From Streptococcus pneumoniae (lineage in GTDB: Bacteria; Bacillota; Bacilli; Lactobacillales; Streptococcaceae): a stretch of 64,000 nucleotides of DNA. Numbering within the stretch: the first letter of the stretch is position 1; each line of letters opens with the position of its first letter. Of the stretch, positions 30,384 through 39,238 are shown piece by piece. The notes beneath the pieces were generated by a model. That model saw only the letters and a list, made by a program, of their open reading frames with translations, searched no databases and was not told where the DNA came from. Both the position numbers and the translations under genes were made by a program. The DNA is taken from the NCBI RefSeq assembly GCF_001457635.1, contig NZ_LN831051.1:868001-932000 (forward strand), written 5' to 3'.

Positions 30384-31211
30384 TTACAAGTCAATTTCCA
30401 AGACAATCGGTGTATGGTCTTGGCGAGCACCTGAGTCAATCATATCAGATTTAGTGACCTTGTCAGCGATACGGTTACTTGTGAGCCAGTAGTCGATTCT
30501 CCAGCCTGTATTGTTGATTTTAGAAGTTTTGCTGCGTTGTGCCCACCAAGTGTAGCGTTCAGGAACATCGCCATGAACATGGCGGAAGGTATCAGTAAAT
30601 CCAGTTGCCAATAGGTTGGTAAATCCAGCACGTTCCTCGTCAGTAAATCCAGGTGAACGGCGGTTGCTAGCAGGATTTGCAAGGTCGATTTCATTGTGGG
30701 CTACGTTGTAGTCACCGGTCGCAAGGACTGGTTTTTCTTTGTCTAGTTCAGCCAAATACTCCGCATATTTGACATCCCAGACTTGGCGTTCTTCCAAGCG
30801 TTTAAGACCATCGCCAGCATTTGGTGTGTAAACTTGGGTCACGAAAAATGCATCAAATTCTAGAGTGATGATGCGGCCTTCCAAGTCCATGGTAGAAGGG
30901 GCACCGATTTCTGGGAAAGTGACAGTGGGTGTAAGTTCTTTCTTATAAAGGAACATGGTTCCAGCATAGCCTTTACGGGCAGGCTCTTGGGAAGAGCGCC
31001 ACGTGTTTTCGTAGCCTGGGAAGAGTTCTTCTAAAATTTCCACGTGTTTCTTTGTAGGTCCTTTGGCAGAAAGCTTGGTTTCTTGGATAGCAATGATATC
31101 AGCATTTTCAGCGACCAAGGTTTGTAGGACTTCTTGGGACAATTTGGCACGAGCTGAGTCACTAGTTAGGGCAGCGTTTAGGGAATCAATATTCCATGAG
31201 ATAAGTTTCAT
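30384..31211 (-). CDS. exoA: Exodeoxyribonuclease III / AP endonuclease ExoA
   Basis: A 275-residue Mg-dependent endonuclease/exonuclease/phosphatase-fold enzyme acting in base-excision repair. Motifs: MKLISWNIDSLNAAL at the N-terminus, the metal-binding glutamate of IIAIQETKLS, TGDYNVAH, RRSPGFTDEERAGF and the catalytic YTWWAQR...WRIDYWL and RQDHTPIVLEI, which supplies the terminal D-H pair. The gene stands alone with its own AT-rich upstream region. Confidence 0.95.
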   Translation of the reverse strand: MKLISWNIDSLNAALTSDSARAKLSQEVLQTLVAENADIIAIQETKLSAKGPTKKHVEILEELFPGYENTWRSSQEPARKGYAGTMFLYKKELTPTVTFPEIGAPSTMDLEGRIITLEFDAFFVTQVYTPNAGDGLKRLEERQVWDVKYAEYLAELDKEKPVLATGDYNVAHNEIDLANPASNRRSPGFTDEERAGFTNLLATGFTDTFRHVHGDVPERYTWWAQRSKTSKINNTGWRIDYWLTSNRIADKVTKSDMIDSGARQDHTPIVLEIDL

Positions 31212-31344
31212 AAAGTTACCTTTTTCATTCAGATTATAGATTTTATTATACCAAAAAAAGATCTATTTCCCCAACGTATGGTTTGAAAAATTACTCTCTT
31301 TCGTTTATAATTAAGAATGATTTTATGAAAGGGAGTGAAAATAC

Positions 31345-31801
31345 ATGAAATTCTACTCTTATGACTATGTACTCAGCCAAATCGGTCAGCAAAATGGTAT
31401 CATGGTTGGCTTTGGGATTGTTCTATTAGCTGTGACAGTTTTTTTTGCTTTCAAGGCATACCATGATAAAAAAGGAACCAGATTTCGTGAGTTGGTCATG
31501 ATTTCAGCTCTGGCCTTATTTAGCTATGCTTTTGGTCAGCATCACGACTTATCAAAACAATCAAGTTTCTAACAATAAATTTCAAACTTCACTTCATTTC
31601 ATCGAGGTTGTTTCCAAAGATTTGGGAGTAGACAAGTCAGAAGTCCATGTTAATACTTCCACAAACACAGATGGCGCACTTATCAAGGTGGGAGATCGCT
31701 ATTATCGTGCCCTAAACGGAAGTGAGCCAGACAAGTACCTGTTAGAGAAAGTCGAATTGTATAAGACAGACGCAATTGAACTGGTGGATGTGAACAAATG
31801 A
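31345..31801 (+). pseudogene. DUF3290-type membrane protein, frameshifted
   Basis: The first frame (MKFYSYDYVLSQIGQQNGIMVGFGIVLLAVTVFFAFKAY) gives the membrane N-terminus, then switches near 31525 to the frame LLVSITTYQNNQVSNNKFQTSLHFIEVVSKDLGV, which ends at the stop overlapping the next start (ATGA). Joined, they give about 150 residues, like intact DUF3290 proteins, which normally sit beside a DUF421 gene. A single-base shift is the simplest explanation. Confidence 0.75.
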
Positions 31802-32250
31802 CACTTAATTATATCGAAATTTTAATCAAACTGATCTTGACTCTCAAATAGCTCAACAACAATGTTCACTTTGTGAAACGTTTGATTGATGGTAAGCCAA
31901 CTCTCCTTATCAAAAATGGGAATATTGACCCATAAGCCTGTCGTTCAGTTGGTTTGTCTGCATCGGATGTAGCCCTCAAACTTCGTAGCCAAGGGATTTT
32001 CCAGATGAAGCAAGTCAAACGAGCTGTGCAAGAGCAAAATGGGCAACTCATCGTTGTGCAAATGGGAGATGAAAATCCTAAGTATCCAGTTGTGACTGAC
32101 GGTGTGATTCAAGTAGACGTCTTGGAATCGATTGGTCGTAGCGAAGAGTGGTTGCTTGATAACCTCAGCAAACAAGGGCATGACAATGTAGCCAATATCT
32201 TTATTGCTGAATATGACAAGGGTGCTGTTACAGTCGTAACTTATGAATAA
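31798..32250 (+). pseudogene. DUF421 (YetF-like) membrane protein, decayed
   Basis: Starts MTLNYIEILIKLILTLK and stops after 17 codons. The cytosolic part then appears in pieces: VKRLIDGKPTLLIKNGNIDP, a stop, then LSASDVALKLRSQGIFQMKQVKRAVQEQNGQLIVVQMGDENPKYPVVTDG to the end at 32250. The membrane helices 2-3 that an intact DUF421 protein would have are absent, so an internal deletion plus stops has destroyed it. Its partner DUF3290 gene is broken too. Confidence 0.8.
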
Positions 32251-32267
32251 GAAAAACCTGGGGTCTT

Positions 32268-32418
32268 GTACTCTTCGAAAATCTCTTCAAACCGCGTCAA
32301 CGTCGCCTTGCCGTATGTAGGTTACTGACTTCGTCAGTTCTATCTACAACCTCAAAGCAGTGCTTTGAGCAGCCTGCGGCTAGTTTCCTAGTTTGCTCTT
32401 TGATTTTCATTGAGTATT
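32268..32418 (+). repeat. BOX element
   Basis: boxA (GTACTCTTCGAAAATCTC), a middle part with CTGACTTCGTCAG, and boxC ending TTTGATTTTCATTGAGTATT. It lies upstream of the ABC exporter operon, between decayed genes and an active pair. Confidence 0.9.
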
Positions 32419-32455
32419 GGCCTCAGGTTTCCATTTGCAATCAGAAAGGGATTTT

Positions 32456-34201
32456 ATGTCCATTATTCAAAAACTCTGGTGGTTTTTCAAGTTAGAAAAA
32501 CACCGTTATCTAGTCGGGATTGTGGCCCTGGTCTTGGTTTCCGTTCTCAATCTCATTCCTCCTATGGTTATGGGGCGAGTCATTGATGCCATCACATCGG
32601 GGCAATTAACCCAGCAGGACCTCCTTCTTAGCCTATTTTACTTGCTACTTGCAGCCTTTGGTATGTACTATTTGCGCTATGTGTGGCGTATGTATATCCT
32701 TGGGACCTCTTATTGCTTGGGACAGATCATGCGGTCTCGCTTGTTTAAGCATTTCACAAAAATGTCGCCAGCCTTTTATCAAACCTATCGGACGGGTGAT
32801 CTGATGGCACACGCAACCAATGATATCAATGCCTTGACTCGTTTAGCAGGTGGCGGTGTCATGTCTGCGGTGGATGCCTCTATCACGGCTCTGGTGACTT
32901 TGTTGACCATGCTCTTTAGCATCTCATGGCAGATGACTCTTGTTGCCATTCTCCCCCTACCTTTCATGGCCTATGCGACTAGTCGCCTAGGGAGAAAGAC
33001 TCATAAGGCCTTTGGCGAATCCCAAGCTGCTTTTTCTGAACTCAATAACAAGGTACAGGAGTCCGTATCAGGTATCAAAGTGACCAAGTCTTTCGGTTAT
33101 CAGGCAGACGAGTTGAAGTCTTTTCAGGCAGTCAATGAATTAACCTTCCAAAAGAACCTGCAAACCATGAAATATGATAGTCTCTTTGACCCTATGGTTC
33201 TCTTGTTTGTTGGTTCGTCCTATGTTTTAACGCTTTTGGTTGGCTCCTTGATGGTTCAGGAAGGGCAGATTACAGTTGGTAATCTAGTCACCTTTATCAG
33301 CTATTTGGATATGCTGGTCTGGCCTCTTATGGCCATCGGCTTCCTCTTTAATACTACTCAGCGAGGGAAGGTTTCTTACCAGCGGATTGAAAATCTTTTG
33401 TCTCAGGAATCTCCTGTACAAGACCCTGAGTTTCCTCTGGATGGTATTGAAAATGGGCGTTTGGAGTATGCCATTGACAGCTTTGCTTTTGAAAATGAGG
33501 AAACACTGACGGATATTCACTTTAGTTTGGCAAAAGGGCAAACACTGGGCTTGGTTGGGCAGACAGGCTCTGGGAAAACGTCCTTAATCAAGCTCCTCTT
33601 GCGTGAATACGATGTGGATAAGGGTGCCATTTATCTAAACGGTCACGATATTCGGGACTATCGTTTGACAGAACTTCGCAGTCTCATGGGCTATGTTCCT
33701 CAGGACCAGTTTCTCTTTGCGACTTCAATCCTAGACAATATCCGCTTTGGCAATCCTAACTTGCCCCTTTCAGAGGTTGAGGAAGCTACTAAGCTAGCCC
33801 GAGTTTACCAAGATATTGTAGACATGCCTCAAGGATTTGATACGCTGATTGGTGAAAAAGGAGTCAGTCTTTCTGGTGGTCAAAAGCAACGGTTGGCTAT
33901 GAGTCGGGCTATGATTTTAAACCCTGATATCTTGATTTTGGATGATTCCTTATCCGCCGTAGATGCCAAGACAGAGTATGCGATTATCGACAACCTCAAG
34001 GAGACGCGAAAGGACAAGACAACCATTATAACTGCCCATCGCCTCAGTGCTGTTGTCCATGCAGATTTTATTTTAGTTCTACAAAATGGTCAAATTATCG
34101 AACGAGGCAGGCACGAAGACTTGCTAGCGATGGATGGCTGGTATGCCCAAACCTACCAGTCTCAGCAGTTAGAAATGAAAGGAGAAGAAGATGCAGAATA
34201 A
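32456..34201 (+). CDS. ABC exporter half-transporter, subunit 1 (fused membrane and ATPase domains)
   Basis: A 581-residue half-transporter: six helices (residues 20-300) then an ATPase with Walker A VGQTGSGKTSLI, the Q-loop VPQDQFLF, the signature LSGGQKQR, Walker B ILILDDSLSAVD and the H-loop TAHRLSAV. Walker B is followed by Asp, not Glu (LILDDS), so this is the degenerate site of a heterodimer. The start at 32456 (MSIIQKLWWFF) has AAAGGG upstream; the in-frame start at 32417 lies inside the BOX element. Substrate unknown; relatives (YheI/LmrC-like) export drugs or peptides. Confidence 0.9.
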   Translation: MSIIQKLWWFFKLEKHRYLVGIVALVLVSVLNLIPPMVMGRVIDAITSGQLTQQDLLLSLFYLLLAAFGMYYLRYVWRMYILGTSYCLGQIMRSRLFKHFTKMSPAFYQTYRTGDLMAHATNDINALTRLAGGGVMSAVDASITALVTLLTMLFSISWQMTLVAILPLPFMAYATSRLGRKTHKAFGESQAAFSELNNKVQESVSGIKVTKSFGYQADELKSFQAVNELTFQKNLQTMKYDSLFDPMVLLFVGSSYVLTLLVGSLMVQEGQITVGNLVTFISYLDMLVWPLMAIGFLFNTTQRGKVSYQRIENLLSQESPVQDPEFPLDGIENGRLEYAIDSFAFENEETLTDIHFSLAKGQTLGLVGQTGSGKTSLIKLLLREYDVDKGAIYLNGHDIRDYRLTELRSLMGYVPQDQFLFATSILDNIRFGNPNLPLSEVEEATKLARVYQDIVDMPQGFDTLIGEKGVSLSGGQKQRLAMSRAMILNPDILILDDSLSAVDAKTEYAIIDNLKETRKDKTTIITAHRLSAVVHADFILVLQNGQIIERGRHEDLLAMDGWYAQTYQSQQLEMKGEEDAE

Positions 34202-35942
34202 ACAAGAACAATGGGCTGTATTGAAGCGCTTGATGTCTTATCTCAAGCCTTATAGACTCCTGACCTTTTTGGCACTCAGTTTTCTCCTAGCGACGACGGT
34301 CATTAAAAGTGTCATACCCCTCGTGGCTTCCCACTTTATCGACCAGTATCTCAGCAATCTTAACCAACTAGCCGTTACCGTTTTGCTGGTCTACTATGGT
34401 CTCTACATCCTACAAACTGTAGTTCAGTATGTCGGCAATCTTCTCTTTGCGCGCGTGTCTTACAGTATTGTTAGGGATATTCGTCGGGATGCCTTTGCCA
34501 ATATGGAGAAACTGGGCATGTCTTACTTTGACAAGACGCCAGCAGGTTCTATCGTTTCTCGTTTGACCAACGATACCGAGACGATTAGTGATATGTTTTC
34601 TGGGATTTTATCTAGCTTTATCTCAGCAGTTTTCATCTTTCTGACAACCCTTTATACCATGTTGGTATTGGATTTTCGTTTGACAGCATTAGTCTTGCTC
34701 TTTCTCCCCTTGATTTTCCTTTTGGTCAATCTCTATCGGAAAAAATCAGTGAAAATCATTGAGAAAACCAGAAGTCTCTTGTCAGATATCAATAGCAAGC
34801 TGGCTGAAAACATCGAGGGAATCAGAATAATCCAGGCCTTTAATCAAGAGAAGCGCCTGCAGGCAGAATTTGATGAAATCAACCAAGAGCACTTGGTCTA
34901 TGCCAACCGTTCTGTAGCCTTGGATGCCCTCTTTTTGAGACCTGCCATGAGTTTGTTGAAACTTCTAGGTTATGCTGTCTTGATGGCCTATTTTGGCTAT
35001 CGTGGTCTTTCTATCGGGATAACGGCCGGGACCATGTATGCTTTTATCCAGTACATCAACCGCCTCTTTGACCCTTTGATTGAGGTGACGCAAAACTTTT
35101 CAACACTGCAAACGTCTATGGTTTCTGCAGGTCGTGTCTTTGCCCTGGTAGACGAGAGGACCTATGAACCTCTTCAAGAAAATGGGCAAGCCAAAGTCCA
35201 AGAAGGCAATATCCGCTTTGAACATGTGTGTTTCTCATATGACGGTAAACATCCGATTCTGGATGACATTTCTTTCTCTGTTAATAAGGGTGAAACCATT
35301 GCCTTTGTAGGTCATACAGGTTCAGGGAAATCGTCTATTATCAATGTCCTCATGCGCTTTTATGAATTCCAGTCAGGGAGAGTTCTCTTGGATGATGTGG
35401 ATATCAGGGATTTCAGTCAAGAAGAGCTGAGAAAAAACATCGGTTTGGTCTTGCAGGAACCCTTCCTCTATCATGGAACTATTAAGTCCAATATCGCCAT
35501 GTACCAAGAAATCAGTGATGAGCAGGTTCAGGCTGCGGCAGCCTTTGTGGATGCAGATTCCTTTATTCAAGAACTTCCTCAGGGGTACGACTCCCCTGTT
35601 TCCGAGCGTGGTTCGAGCTTCTCTACTGGGCAACGCCAGCTTCTTGCCTTTGCTAGAACAGTCGCCAGCCAGCCTAAAATCCTGATTTTGGATGAAGCGA
35701 CAGCCAATATTGACTCTGAAACAGAAAGCTTGGTTCAAGCTTCTCTGGCGAAGATGAGACAGGGCCGAACAACTATTGCTATAGCTCACCGCCTTTCTAC
35801 TATTCAAGACGCCAACTGCATCTATGTCTTGGATAAGGGACGCATTATCGAGAGTGGAACCCATGAGGAACTCTTGGCTCTGGGAGGAACCTATCACAAG
35901 ATGTATAGTTTGCAGGCAGGGGCCATGGCCTATACTCTTTGA
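34191..35942 (+). CDS. ABC exporter half-transporter, subunit 2
   Basis: A 583-residue partner with six helices and a canonical ATPase: Walker A VGHTGSGKSSII, the Q-loop LVLQEPFLYHG, Walker B ILILDEATANID with the catalytic Glu, and the H-loop IAHRLSTI. The signature reads FSTGQRQL in place of LSGGQ. One consensus and one degenerate site is the usual heterodimeric exporter pattern. It overlaps subunit 1 by 11 bp. The last four codons and the TGA (AYTL-stop) come from a BOX element, so the native C-terminus has probably been replaced. Confidence 0.9.
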   Translation: MQNKQEQWAVLKRLMSYLKPYRLLTFLALSFLLATTVIKSVIPLVASHFIDQYLSNLNQLAVTVLLVYYGLYILQTVVQYVGNLLFARVSYSIVRDIRRDAFANMEKLGMSYFDKTPAGSIVSRLTNDTETISDMFSGILSSFISAVFIFLTTLYTMLVLDFRLTALVLLFLPLIFLLVNLYRKKSVKIIEKTRSLLSDINSKLAENIEGIRIIQAFNQEKRLQAEFDEINQEHLVYANRSVALDALFLRPAMSLLKLLGYAVLMAYFGYRGLSIGITAGTMYAFIQYINRLFDPLIEVTQNFSTLQTSMVSAGRVFALVDERTYEPLQENGQAKVQEGNIRFEHVCFSYDGKHPILDDISFSVNKGETIAFVGHTGSGKSSIINVLMRFYEFQSGRVLLDDVDIRDFSQEELRKNIGLVLQEPFLYHGTIKSNIAMYQEISDEQVQAAAAFVDADSFIQELPQGYDSPVSERGSSFSTGQRQLLAFARTVASQPKILILDEATANIDSETESLVQASLAKMRQGRTTIAIAHRLSTIQDANCIYVLDKGRIIESGTHEELLALGGTYHKMYSLQAGAMAYTL

Positions 35943-36010
35943 AAATCTCTTTAAACCATGTCAGCTTTATCTGCAATCTCAAAGCTGTACTTTGATTTTC
36001 ATTGAGTACT
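35931..36010 (+). repeat. Short BOX element that supplies the exporter stop codon
   Basis: Begins TATACTCTTTGAAAATC and ends TTTGATTTTCATTGAGTACT, about 80 bp, without boxB. Its first bases encode the end of the upstream ABC gene. Confidence 0.8.
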
Positions 36011-36114
36011 AGAAGGAAATCCTTCAAATTACAGATTTTTTTCACCGCCTTTTCCATTTTGTGGTATAATGAAAAGTGTTGACAAATAGTATAATAAAAA
36101 CAAAGGAGAACAGC

Positions 36115-36807
36115 ATGCTGAAATGGGAAGACTTGCCTGTGGAAATGAAATCAAGCGAGGTTGAGTCTTACTACCAGCTTGTCTCTAAAAGGAAGGGTTC
36201 GCTGATTTTCAAGCGTTGCTTGGACTGGGTTTTGGCCTTGGTCTTACTGGTTCTGACCTCTCCCATCTTTCTCATCTTGAGCATTTGGATCAAGTTGGAT
36301 AGCAAGGGGCCAGTGATTTACAAGCAAGAGCGTGTGACCCAGTACAACCGTCGGTTCAAGATTTGGAAGTTCCGTACCATGGTGACGGATGCGGATAAAA
36401 AAGGAAATCTGGTGACTTCTGCTAACGATAGCCGTATTACCAAGGTTGGAAATTTCATCCGACGTGTCCGTTTGGACGAACTGCCTCAGTTGGTCAATGT
36501 CCTTAAAGGTGAGATGTCCTTTGTCGGTACACGACCTGAAGTGCCACGTTATACAGAGCAGTATAGCACTGAAATGATGGCAACCTTGCTCTTGCAAGCA
36601 GGAATTACCTCTCCAGCCAGCATCAACTACAAGGATGAGGACACCATCATCAGTCAAATGACAGAGAAAGGTCTGTCAGTTGATCAGGCCTATGTGGAGC
36701 ATGTTCTTCCTGAAAAGATGCGCTATAACCTCGCCTATCTCCGAGAGTTTAGTTTCTTTGGGGACATCAAAATCATGTTTCAAACCGTGTTTAAGGTACT
36801 AAAATAA
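36115..36807 (+). CDS. Initiating sugar-1-phosphate transferase for teichoic acid repeat synthesis (PglC-type)
   Basis: A 230-residue monotopic phosphoglycosyl transferase: one N-terminal hydrophobic hairpin (WVLALVLLVLTSPIFLILSIWI), then the catalytic motifs GPVIYKQERV, KFRTM and LPQLVNVLKGEMSFVGTRPEVP. Such enzymes move a sugar-1-phosphate from UDP to undecaprenyl phosphate. With the next gene it matches the pneumococcal pair proposed to start teichoic acid repeat assembly with AATGal (2-acetamido-4-amino-2,4,6-trideoxygalactose). ATG 36115 follows AAGGAG with 6 bases of spacing. Confidence 0.85.
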   Translation: MLKWEDLPVEMKSSEVESYYQLVSKRKGSLIFKRCLDWVLALVLLVLTSPIFLILSIWIKLDSKGPVIYKQERVTQYNRRFKIWKFRTMVTDADKKGNLVTSANDSRITKVGNFIRRVRLDELPQLVNVLKGEMSFVGTRPEVPRYTEQYSTEMMATLLLQAGITSPASINYKDEDTIISQMTEKGLSVDQAYVEHVLPEKMRYNLAYLREFSFFGDIKIMFQTVFKVLK

Positions 36808-36849
36808 AGTAGTCATAAGAGAATGAGTACAGATAAAAGGAGCAAATCA

Positions 36850-38076
36850 ATGCCAAATTACAATATTCCATTTTCACCGCCTGATATCACAGAAGCAGAA
36901 ATTGCTGAAGTAGCGGATACCCTGCGTTCTGGTTGGATCACAACAGGTCCTAAAACAAAAGAACTGGAGCGCCGCTTGTCTCTTTACACACAGACACCTA
37001 AGACTGTTTGTCTCAACTCTGCGACAGCCGCTCTGGAGTTGATTTTACGCGTTTTTGAAGTGGGACCTGGTGATGAAGTCATCGTTCCAGCCATAACCTA
37101 TACGGCTTCATGTAGTGTCATTACGCACGTGGGAGCAACCCCTGTCATGGTGGATATCCAAGCAGATACGTTTGAGATGGACTATGACCTGCTTGAGCAA
37201 GCTATCACTGAGAAAACTAAGGTGATTATCCCAGTAGAGCTCGCAGGGATTGTTTGCGATTATGACCGTTTGTTCCAAGTCGTGGAGAAAAAACGTGACT
37301 TCTTTACCGCTTCAAGCAAGTGGCAAAAGGCCTTTAACCGTATTGTCATTGTCTCTGATAGTGCCCACGCTTTGGGATCTACTTATAAAGGACAACCTTC
37401 TGGTTCTATCGCTGACTTTACTTCCTTCTCATTCCATGCCGTTAAGAACTTTACAACGGCAGAAGGTGGAAGTGCGACTTGGAAAGCCAATCCAGTGATT
37501 GATGACGAAGAGATGTACAAGGAATTCCAAATCCTTTCCCTTCACGGGCAAACTAAGGATGCTCTTGCCAAGATGCAACTGGGGTCATGGGAATACGATA
37601 TCGTTACACCAGCCTATAAGTGCAACATGACCGATATCATGGCTTCACTTGGTTTGGTACAATTGGACCGCTATCCAAGTTTGTTGCAACGCCGTAAGGA
37701 TATTGTGGACCGCTATGATAGTGGTTTTGCAGGTTCTCGCATCCATCCTTTGGCACACAAGACTGAAACTGTCGAATCTTCACGCCACCTCTACATCACC
37801 CGTGTAGAAGGAGCAAGCCTAGAAGAACGCAACCTCATCATCCAAGAATTGGCTAAAGCAGGAATTGCAAGTAATGTTCACTACAAACCGCTTCCTCTCT
37901 TGACAGCCTATAAGAATCTTGGATTTGATATGACGAACTATCCTAAGGCCTATGCCTTCTTTGAGAATGAAATTACCCTCCCTCTTCATACTAAATTAAG
38001 CGATGAAGAAGTAGACTATATCATTGAGACTTTCAAAACAGTTTCTGAAAAAGTGCTAACTTTATCAAAAAAATGA
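36850..38076 (+). CDS. DegT/DnrJ/EryC1-family PLP aminotransferase (AATGal synthesis)
   Basis: A 408-residue sugar aminotransferase with PLP lysine in SFHAVKNFTTAEGG (near residue 205) and the N-terminal substrate motif IPFSPPDITEAEIAEVADTLRSGWITTGPKT. Start 36850 (MPNYNIPFS) follows AAAAGGAGC; an in-frame ATG nine codons upstream lacks a signal. It should transfer an amino group to the 4-keto intermediate made from UDP-GlcNAc, giving UDP-AATGal for the transferase encoded just upstream. The substrate assignment is from memory of pneumococcal work. Confidence 0.88.
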   Translation: MPNYNIPFSPPDITEAEIAEVADTLRSGWITTGPKTKELERRLSLYTQTPKTVCLNSATAALELILRVFEVGPGDEVIVPAITYTASCSVITHVGATPVMVDIQADTFEMDYDLLEQAITEKTKVIIPVELAGIVCDYDRLFQVVEKKRDFFTASSKWQKAFNRIVIVSDSAHALGSTYKGQPSGSIADFTSFSFHAVKNFTTAEGGSATWKANPVIDDEEMYKEFQILSLHGQTKDALAKMQLGSWEYDIVTPAYKCNMTDIMASLGLVQLDRYPSLLQRRKDIVDRYDSGFAGSRIHPLAHKTETVESSRHLYITRVEGASLEERNLIIQELAKAGIASNVHYKPLPLLTAYKNLGFDMTNYPKAYAFFENEITLPLHTKLSDEEVDYIIETFKTVSEKVLTLSKK

Positions 38077-38176
38077 CAAACTACAGTCAAGCGAAAGTGA
38101 TCCTGTCCCTAAAAAGTCTAATTGAGTGTAAAAACTGTTGTTTTCAATTGATAATAGTTTACACCTGTAGTTGAGG

Positions 38177-38205
38177 CCTCTCTCTCCTCAGAGAGAGAAT
38201 TTTTA
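38177..38205 (+). terminator. Terminator after the aminotransferase gene
   Basis: CCTCTCTCTC pairs with GAGAGAGA around CTCA, followed by ATTTTTATAGG. A second, looser inverted repeat (GTGTAAAAACT / ATAGTTTACAC) lies just upstream at about 38126-38164. Confidence 0.7.
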
Positions 38206-38236
38206 TAGGATTTTCCTTTCTTGTGGGAGTCCCGTG

Positions 38237-38337
38237 GTTTGAAATAAGATGTGAGCAATTTGGTGTAGCATTTAGAATCCTTACTAGACATCATTTAGAA
38301 AATCTAGTGTCTTGTTCTAGTTTTTAATTCACCCTAT
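38237..38337 (+). repeat. Degenerate RUP-like sequence
   Basis: TGAAATAAGATGTGAGCAA and the later TAGTGTCTTGTTCTAGTTTTTAAT follow the RUP order, but the terminal TATA boxes are lost and the interior has drifted. Likely an old RUP copy. Confidence 0.45.
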
Positions 38338-38343
38338 TTTTTG

Positions 38344-38393
38344 AAAGACGTGAGTTTCCATGAGTGAGATTGTGGAAACTCGCGTCTTTTTTT
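38344..38393 (+). terminator. Strong terminator-like hairpin
   Basis: AAAGACGTGAGTTTCCA pairs with TGGAAACTCGCGTCTTT around a 12 base loop and ends in TTTTTTT. It stands between the aminotransferase gene and the pfbA region. Confidence 0.85.
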
Positions 38394-38838
38394 GTTTTCA
38401 GAATATTGTTCAAAGTTTTGTGCCTGTCTTTCATGTTCTAGTCATTCTTTTGCATGATAGAATTTATAGCATATTGATATTATAATAATACAAATATTCT
38501 ATATGTTTAGTGATGCTTGCTATACATCATTAGATCTCCCGCGAGACAATCTATAAAACACTTGTCTACGATTACCTATATGCCCTATTCCAGTATTTTA
38601 GAAGCACTGCATCTATTTTTATCGAGGTTAAATCTAGCTTTTATAGAAGGTCTATTTAAGAAATATATTGTAGTGTTTTAGTTTCAATCCGCCATATGAG
38701 CGATATTCATGTAAATATCCCTGGCGAATGCTTGTATGACAAGATATTTGTTCTTTCATTTATAATTTACAACATATCAACAAATTTAAATATAGTAAAT
38801 GGGATATTTTATATTCAAGCTAAGAAAGATAGCATCAC
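38394..38838. other. AT-rich stretch with no recognised gene
   Basis: About 445 bp with no credible coding frame. A 76-codon open frame near its end (38696-38926) is not believable, because half of it is BOX and RUP sequence. Confidence 0.4.
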
Positions 38839-39096
38839 TTTTGAATGGAAGGCTAAAGAGCAAACTAGGAAGTTGGCCATAGATAGCTCAAAACCCTGCT
38901 TTGAGGTTGTAGATATAATAAAATGAAATAAGAATAGGACAAATCGATCGGGACAGTCAAATCGATTTCTAACAATGTTTTAGAAGTAGAGGTGTACTAT
39001 TATAGTTTCAGTCTACTATAGAACTGACCAAGTCAGTAACCTAGACTTAGGGCAAGGCGGCACTGACCTAGTTTGAAGAGATTTCCGAAGAGTATA
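38839..39096 (-). repeat. BOX element split by a RUP
   Basis: boxC-like sequence (AAAGAGCAAACTAGGAAG, then GCTCAAAACCCTGCTTTGAGG) runs to 38913. After the RUP the BOX resumes with GAACTGACCAAGTCAGTAAC and ends in reversed boxA (AGATTTCCGAAGAGTATA). Removing the RUP restores GATAGAACTGAC, the normal boxB/A junction. Confidence 0.85.
38914..39020 (+). repeat. RUP element (107 bp) inserted in a BOX
   Basis: Near-canonical copy: starts TATAATAAAATGAAATAAG, carries GGACAAATCGATCGGGACAG and ATTTCTAACAATGTTTTAG, and ends CAGTCTACTATA. The TA ends fit insertion at a TA dinucleotide of the BOX. Confidence 0.93.
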
Positions 39097-39123
39097 AATT
39101 TTAATATTTTCTTGTGTTATTCC

Positions 39124-39176
39124 TTGACAATTCAATTTGGAAAATATATGATAAAGATAATGACAGCGGTGTCATT
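39124..39176 (+). promoter_or_regulatory. pfbA promoter with CG-centred LacI-type operator
   Basis: TTGACA (39124-39129), 17 bp, TATGAT (39147-39152). The palindrome AATGACAGCGGTGTCATT spans 39159-39176, exactly over the expected transcription start, so a bound repressor would block initiation. Its core TGACAGCGGTGTCA has the same pattern as the operator before the gene at 42359. Confidence 0.8.
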
Positions 39177-39238
39177 CTATCTATTTTAAGAAAAGTAATA
39201 ATCAATTGTTAAAAATAGTAAAAAAATTGGAGGTTCTG

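Noticed and set aside
38696..38926. A 76-codon open frame before pfbA
   Set aside because: Its second half is BOX and RUP sequence, and no ribosome binding site or family match is apparent.
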